This document shows positions 58,889-64,000 of a stretch of DNA of 64,000 bases, one piece after another. The translations under genes were made by a program, and so were the position numbers. The notes beneath the pieces are model-generated. The model had not been told where the DNA came from. It saw only the letters and a program-made list of their open reading frames with translations, and ran no database searches. The stretch covers positions 2,356,001 to 2,420,000 of the forward strand of contig OY725505.1 of assembly GCA_963281255.1 (NCBI GenBank), read 5' to 3'. Source of the stretch: Aphrocallistes beatrix. Taxonomy: Eukaryota > Porifera > Hexactinellida > Sceptrulophora > Aphrocallistidae. The stretch's first letter is position 1. Each line of letters starts with the position of its first letter.

Positions 58889-59193
58889 CAGGGCAATCCA
58901 ACTATATTTACTTCGGGCCGCAACTGCTTCATACCATTTAGTGGCGGGCCGCAATACAGGGGCGTGCACTCGGGATGGGTATGGATAGAGGCATTTTGGA
59001 CAGTTTATTATACTATAACGAATGATAAAATAAGGCAATCATGGCGCGAATAATACTTGTGGAAGAAAACGAGATGCATGATATGGAAAAATTTGGAGAA
59101 TTTGTCTAAAAGTGGGTAAATAAATGGGGAGATTGAAGCAAGCAACGTGGGCCGCACAAAGCAAGGCCGCGGGCCGCCTGTTGGACAGCGCTG
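58889..59193. mobile_element. hAT-type MITE (GGGCCGC family), perfect 8-bp duplication
   Basis: CAGGGCAATCCAACTA to GTTGGACAGCGCTG with gggccgc words near both ends, flanked by tactatac at 58881-58888 and 59194-59201. Confidence 0.92.
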
Positions 59194-59869
59194 TACTATA
59201 CAATATCCTCTCCGTTCGAACTATTAAATCAGGTAAATACTGATGGTAAGAATTAATCGAAGGAACTTACTAGAAACGCATTTATTTATAAATGATTACG
59301 TGCAAATTGTTTTATTCAAACACAATGTGAACAATATCGGTGTATAATTTCAACCTCCATTTTGATTGAAGGACCAATCAAGCATTTACAACAAGTAGTC
59401 ACGTTGCGAGTTGTCGGAGTTCCAGTTCCAGAAGAAGACAGCCATGTGTGAATTGTTAATTAATCATTAAAATATTCACTATATTAGCTTTATAAATACG
59501 AAAAATCTCAATTCTAATAATCAAATACATACTTACATACATATATTAACCGTTGATATCTCACTTCTAGCTGAAATATTTACTACATACTATGCTTAGT
59601 GCATTAATATTTAATTATAATTTCCTAAATTATATAAATCGGTTTACATACAAAATATACACTCTAGATACAGCTCGAATGCAGCTGTTTGGATCACTGT
59701 TAAGGAGAAAATCACCATTTATTCAAATAAAAACGCTTGCTATGTTTTCAGGATGTAGACATTATAATGTGGTATGTTTAGCAAATAAATGTTGGATTGA
59801 CATTTTTTCGCTGTAGAGTCAGAATCTATTTATTATAAATATTCAGAGGTGTTCAAAAATATATCTAAA

Positions 59870-60190
59870 ATGAGTAGTTACAAACAAAGTAAAGACGAGA
59901 AAGTGCTCCGAATACTTTCGGGGCGTGGATTAACAAAGGAAGACGTGATCTACTCGAAAGGACCGTGCCTAAATTTGAATATGAAAAAAGAATGCCTAAC
60001 AGAAGAGGATCAAAAGGAAATAATGCTTTTCCGAAAGAGACGCCGAGCTCAGATCATAGAGGAGACTGAAATTAAAGAATTGTCTGAGATAATAAATAAT
60101 TTGCTGAAAGAGAAGGAAGAATTGGAGCTCATCCAGGATAAAATAATGCACGAAATAGCATTTTATCAATCAAAACTTCACATTGCATAA
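59870..60190 (+). CDS. Small leucine-zipper (bZIP-like) protein
   Basis: A 106-residue single-exon ORF from an ATG in context aaaaATGa. The C-terminal half is a basic cluster (FRKRRR) followed by a regular heptad zipper: d positions Leu, Leu, Leu, Ile, Tyr and a positions Ile, Ile, Lys, Gln, Ile, Leu, within KELSEIINNLLKEKEELE and onward. This resembles the Fos/ATF/BATF bZIP layout, but the basic region lacks the conserved Asn-x7-Arg, so sequence-specific DNA binding is doubtful. It may dimerise with, and inhibit, canonical bZIPs. An alternative is an ordinary coiled-coil protein. A possible acceptor attcag|AG at 59846 would allow an upstream exon and an earlier reading start. The downstream AATAAA signals support a real transcript end. 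Confidence 0.6.
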   Translation: MSSYKQSKDEKVLRILSGRGLTKEDVIYSKGPCLNLNMKKECLTEEDQKEIMLFRKRRRAQIIEETEIKELSEIINNLLKEKEELELIQDKIMHEIAFYQSKLHIA

Positions 60191-60279
60191 ACCTCTGCAA
60201 CCATGCCAATGATGCCATGTCCAGTTTTGCCAACAAAATTTAGCTGCCATAATAGAAACTTGCTGATGCATGCTTAATT

Positions 60280-60292
60280 AATAAAGAATAAA
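60280..60292 (+). promoter_or_regulatory. Two overlapping-range polyadenylation signals (AATAAA)
   Basis: AATAAA at 60280-60285 and 60287-60292, about 90-100 bp after the stop of the leucine-zipper ORF, a suitable distance for its 3' end. Confidence 0.55.
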
Positions 60293-60419
60293 TGCTCTGA
60301 TTATTCAATGTACTTGTCCACAAAAGTTTGCACATAATATTTCCAAATTTATGCTAAAAAAATTGTCTCAGTATTCATCATTATTTACTGTTAATATAAA
60401 TACAATCAATACTCCACAT

Positions 60420-62269
60420 AGGCGTAGGCTCCGGTAGGGTTGGTAGGGCCATGGCCTTACCAATAATTTGTCGAAGGCTATCATCTTCTATTAGCCACAC
60501 TACGATTTGCCAAAAATGGCCCTACTAATCCTGAGTCCAGACCCAAAGGCCCTACCAATCTTCATCCCGAGTCTGCGTCCCTGCACCATAGAACATAGAA
60601 CATTGTACCTCTTATCTGAAATTCGCTTAACCAGAGTTAAGTCTAATTTAAAGTTTGTACTAACGTATCGTATATTTTAGTATATTTTCAGGCTTTCAAT
60701 AGACACTCTGTTCTCATTACGTGGTTAGAGCCTGCTTGAATATTGTTGGCTGAATTGCGCTGCGTTGTTTCGTTCCAGTACAGCGCATGAAGACGCTGAC
60801 ACATGTGATCTCCTCCTGAACCCAGGTCTGGATCCAACCATGTTGATAACCAAGGGTGCAGCAAGCACTAGAAGTAAAGTAGCGTCACGTATTTCCCAGT
60901 AGGTCCATCTTCTGTATATTGACTTCTTCATCATTCCCACCTGTCACATTATTTTGGTCCCGAGCAGGGGCGTAGCTAGACATTTCTCAGGAAGGGGTCA
61001 GATCTCGGTGGGGGGCTTGCCACCCCCCAGGAATTTTTTTTCATCTTATATGTTTACAGATGGATCTACAACCTTGTTTTTGCCTCTAATGAAGCAATTA
61101 TTTTTCATCTTATTTATCTTTTACCTGCATAAGACCTGAAAATGTACTTGTAAGGATTTTCAGTCATAATTAATTGTGCTCTAATAAAAATTCTGACATT
61201 AAGATTCGAATTAAAAAATAAAAAATTTATCATCAAAGGACGGCGAATATTCTGAAGCACACCTAACACTAGGGCTTTCAATCCCGGGATCCCGATATAT
61301 TCCTACCTGGATTGAGCATTATATAATAGGATCCTAATAAATTTCATAGTGATGAATGGAAACCACTCTCGATTATCGGGAATCCTTTGAACAGAACGTG
61401 TTAAATGCAAATTTGAGGTATGCACTACATATTCAACAATAACAGTCTCAATTAACATTTTTGGTGTACCCGGATGGCTTGGGGTTTTTTATATTTATAG
61501 TAAATACCCCGATTTTTTATGGTTTCCCCACCCAAAATGGCTTAAACCGGAAATGACGCGACACATTCAGGGTCAACGGAGGATAATACGTATGTGGATA
61601 CACATATATACAATATATTCATTATACAAGTATAACCCAGTGATTATTAGTATTCGATACAAAATCCTTCTAATTTAATAAAGAGCTTAATGGCAGAGAA
61701 AACTGTTATATTTCGAGATTATGGGGTGCTGAGATTTGGAAACACTTCTTCTACATGTGGGAAACTTTCGGAGTGTAGAATCTGAAGGTAATCAAATGCG
61801 ATAGAGGATCGACAAAAGGTTTGTATGTAATTTGGTAACAATACCTGATAATTCACTCAATCATCAGTGTATTCCTGTAGAAGCCACAATTGAACGTTTC
61901 TAAAAGAAACTATAATTCATTTAGCAATACTAATGTTTGTATAATTATTACACGCCAAGTGGTAGCGCCATCTTATTTAAATGAAACCAACATTTCATTC
62001 ATTAAATTGTAGCCAAATCCCTGACAGCATGTTATTGTATATTTGATGAATATATTCAATAGGGATTTATCAAATTATATAACTTCATGCACCATTGAAG
62101 CCATAATGCTAATATATGAGAATTTAGGTGATTTTGCAACTATCATAGTATGCAAATCGAGTTATTTTCTGATTATCAGAGATAAACTACAATTGTGCAA
62201 GTGGATCTAGCATAATTATTTGTGAAACCTGCCATGTAATATTTTCTAGTGAGAATAGACTGCGATGGT
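60420..62269. other. Intergenic; small repeats only
   Basis: Near 60,422-60,590 lies an inverted-end repeat (ataggcgtaggctcc against gagtctgcgtccctg) of probable hAT-MITE type without a clear duplication. Near 60,964-61,050 lies a 'caggggcgtagctagac' dispersed repeat. Nothing else was recognised. Confidence 0.45.
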
Positions 62270-62475
62270 AAGGGGAGTCTGGGGGGCTTGACCAGCCAGA
62301 AAAAAGTTTTAATCTTAGACGCTCAGATAGCGATCTACAGCTATTGTAGTAATTTTGGGGTTTAGTTGTGACCTATAAGTTTGTGTGAAGTCCTGCCATA
62401 CCACATCTTCCTCCACTGCTCCACTGTCCGGCACCACGCCCCCCCCCCCCAGATACCCACACTTGGCGTCGATGA
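62270..62475. repeat. Dispersed repeat, uninterrupted copy of 41,265-41,850
   Basis: The reverse strand reads gccaagtgtgggtatctggg...tatggcaggacttcaca...aactaaaccccaaa, matching the copy in the DSL-GPCR intron without its hAT-like insertion. Confidence 0.7.
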
Positions 62476-64000
62476 TATACGTATATAATAACTCCATATA
62501 CGAATCCTGATGTGTACCAAGTCTTTATAATTATTCAACATTGTGTTGCTACTTAGTCGAGCAAGGATAATCTCTAGAAACATAAAACATAAGTGGGTCT
62601 AGGGATTCTCAACTTAGTCTTTTCGTGTTTCATAAGTCTTGTCCCCAAAATCATCCCATATTGTGTACAGAATCCTTTGATATAATCGAAATCGCCGAAT
62701 TTATCAGCTCCTGGCGTTATTAATAAACAAAACAAACTTTTAAAACAAAACGCATTTCAAAAGAAAAGATATGTCTGAAAGCAAAACAAAATCGAAACAT
62801 GTTCGGTCACAACTTTATATTCCTTATCCCATTCTCAAAATACCAGGGATTTGAGTCCCCATATTTGGTATGGCTCAGCTCCTGAGTATAGAACTCCATA
62901 GGCAATGAAATGGGATAATTCAGTAATACTGTATAAATTGTCCCATAAATCTCTTTAACTCTGAATTTAGAAGTCCAAATGGTATTATTGCCTAATAGGA
63001 AGTAACCTATTGACCATCTAATGAGATCAAATTTGAAAGCATAGTTGTTACGATTTTCAAGATATGGCCTCAATTGTCCAAAATGATTTCTATGGCAACG
63101 CAGGAATGCAACAACATTATATTGAAAATTTCCCAATTTTTCAAATCAACTTATCCCAGCAATGCAAAAACCGAAAACGGCTTTAGGGGATTTGGTGCGG
63201 AATATTTTTTAAAATGTCGGTCGACAGACCGATAGTGTAACTCCAGGAAGTGACTCAAAGGAACATGAAATGTGAATATCGGAATACGATGAATGCTATA
63301 AATGAAAATACTCATTTTATAGCATTCTAAGTTTGAAAATCGAAATACGTACACTATATTAGCCGCTGAGAGCTCGATTTTAGCGTAAAATAATAATTTT
63401 TCAAAAGGTGCGAAAATATGTCTTATATCAATAAGTTATATCCCGTAAAATATTCATATTAAAACTCCCTATATTCCGTTGAGAGCTCGCTTTTAGCGTA
63501 AAATATGAATTTTCAAAAGGTGTGAAAATGTGTACATATCAATAAATCAATAATTCATAAAATATCCACATTATAATAGCGCAGTACAGACATACGGACG
63601 GACGAGATACTCCGTCCATGCCATAAGGGTATCTCCCTACAGGAGCTGCACTAAAATGACACTGGTGTTTTTTAAGCGACATGTATGTATAACTTGTTAG
63701 TTGCTTGTTTATTCCATTGTTACATATTATTCGACATTATTCTGGATTGATAATTCGGCGTTAATCCATTCTCATTTTTGGCCTTATTCAGTAAACCCCT
63801 CAAAACAGGTTAGAAAATTGCCAATTAGATCCAAAAATAGTGTTGCGCAATGATATGATGAATGATCATAAAAATTGGCAACGGATTTAAGTACGTACGT
63901 ATTTGGATATTTGTTATGTAGGGTGTTAATGCAATATTGAGCTCTATTCTGCATGGTTGATGGTTTTAGGTTCATCATGGAAAATCCAATTATCTTCAAC
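62476..64000. other. Right-edge region, no recognised gene
   Basis: A minus-strand ORF at 62807-63136 (109 codons) and one running off the window at 63784 show no recognised domain. 63,370-63,560 contains two direct copies of a 'gagctcg(a/c)ttttagcgtaaaat...aaggtg(c/t)gaaaat' unit related to family B. 63,590-63,650 repeats the 'ccgtccatgccataagg' segment of the left edge. Confidence 0.45.

Noticed and set aside
59592-59816. 74-codon ORF just upstream of the leucine-zipper gene
   Set aside because: No motif, no clear splice link into the zipper ORF.
62807-63136. Minus-strand 109-codon ORF near the right edge
   Set aside because: No recognisable domain. It could be real but cannot be supported from sequence alone.

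Overview
This window is animal nuclear DNA. It is A+T-rich, has standard-code genes with GT-AG introns, and is dense in small DNA transposons. The gene content (an RNF213-type giant AAA+/E3 protein and an adhesion GPCR with Notch-ligand, EGF and fibronectin III modules) requires a metazoan. Very large exons (3.1, 7.1 and 8.1 kb) beside introns full of MITE and Helitron-like copies suggest a non-bilaterian such as a sponge, or possibly a tunicate. The sequence alone does not settle this.

Region 1-16,280 holds most of an RNF213-like gene on the minus strand. Its N-terminal arm is at 16279-13187, its AAA+ core at 13186-6089, and three small downstream exons (3233-3098, 2411-1953, 710-541) join in frame and match the start of the E3 module. 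The RING and C-terminal domains must lie beyond the left edge. Introns of this gene carry an hAT MITE, a 0.7-kb fold-back palindrome, and a 619-bp inverted-repeat element filled with a 23-bp minisatellite.

Region 16,280-30,100 has no recognisable host gene. It holds a 2-kb fold-back palindrome, a decayed Tc1-like element, two broken mariners (23678-24998 and 26505 to about 27660), Helitron-like elements, and pogo- and hAT-type MITEs.

Region 30,547-42,554 is the main discovery: a minus-strand gene with at least three exons. It encodes a complete Notch-ligand head (MNNL plus DSL), 10 calcium-binding-type EGF repeats, about 12 fibronectin III domains, 5 more EGFs, a hormone-receptor domain, a GAIN/GPS region, a 7-TM domain and a cytoplasmic tail. 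The visible protein is about 2,887 residues and lacks only its signal-peptide exon. This is a Delta/Jagged-like ligand fused to an adhesion GPCR.

Region 42,555-64,000 is mostly mobile DNA. It has nested Helitron-like and Tc1-like elements (one nest allows an empty-site test), hAT MITEs with clean 8-bp target duplications, and a 1.4-kb terminal-inverted-repeat element enclosing a PHD-finger ORF. Its one convincing small host gene is a single-exon leucine-zipper protein at 59870-60190 with polyadenylation signals. No RNA genes, CRISPR arrays or virus-like elements were recognised.
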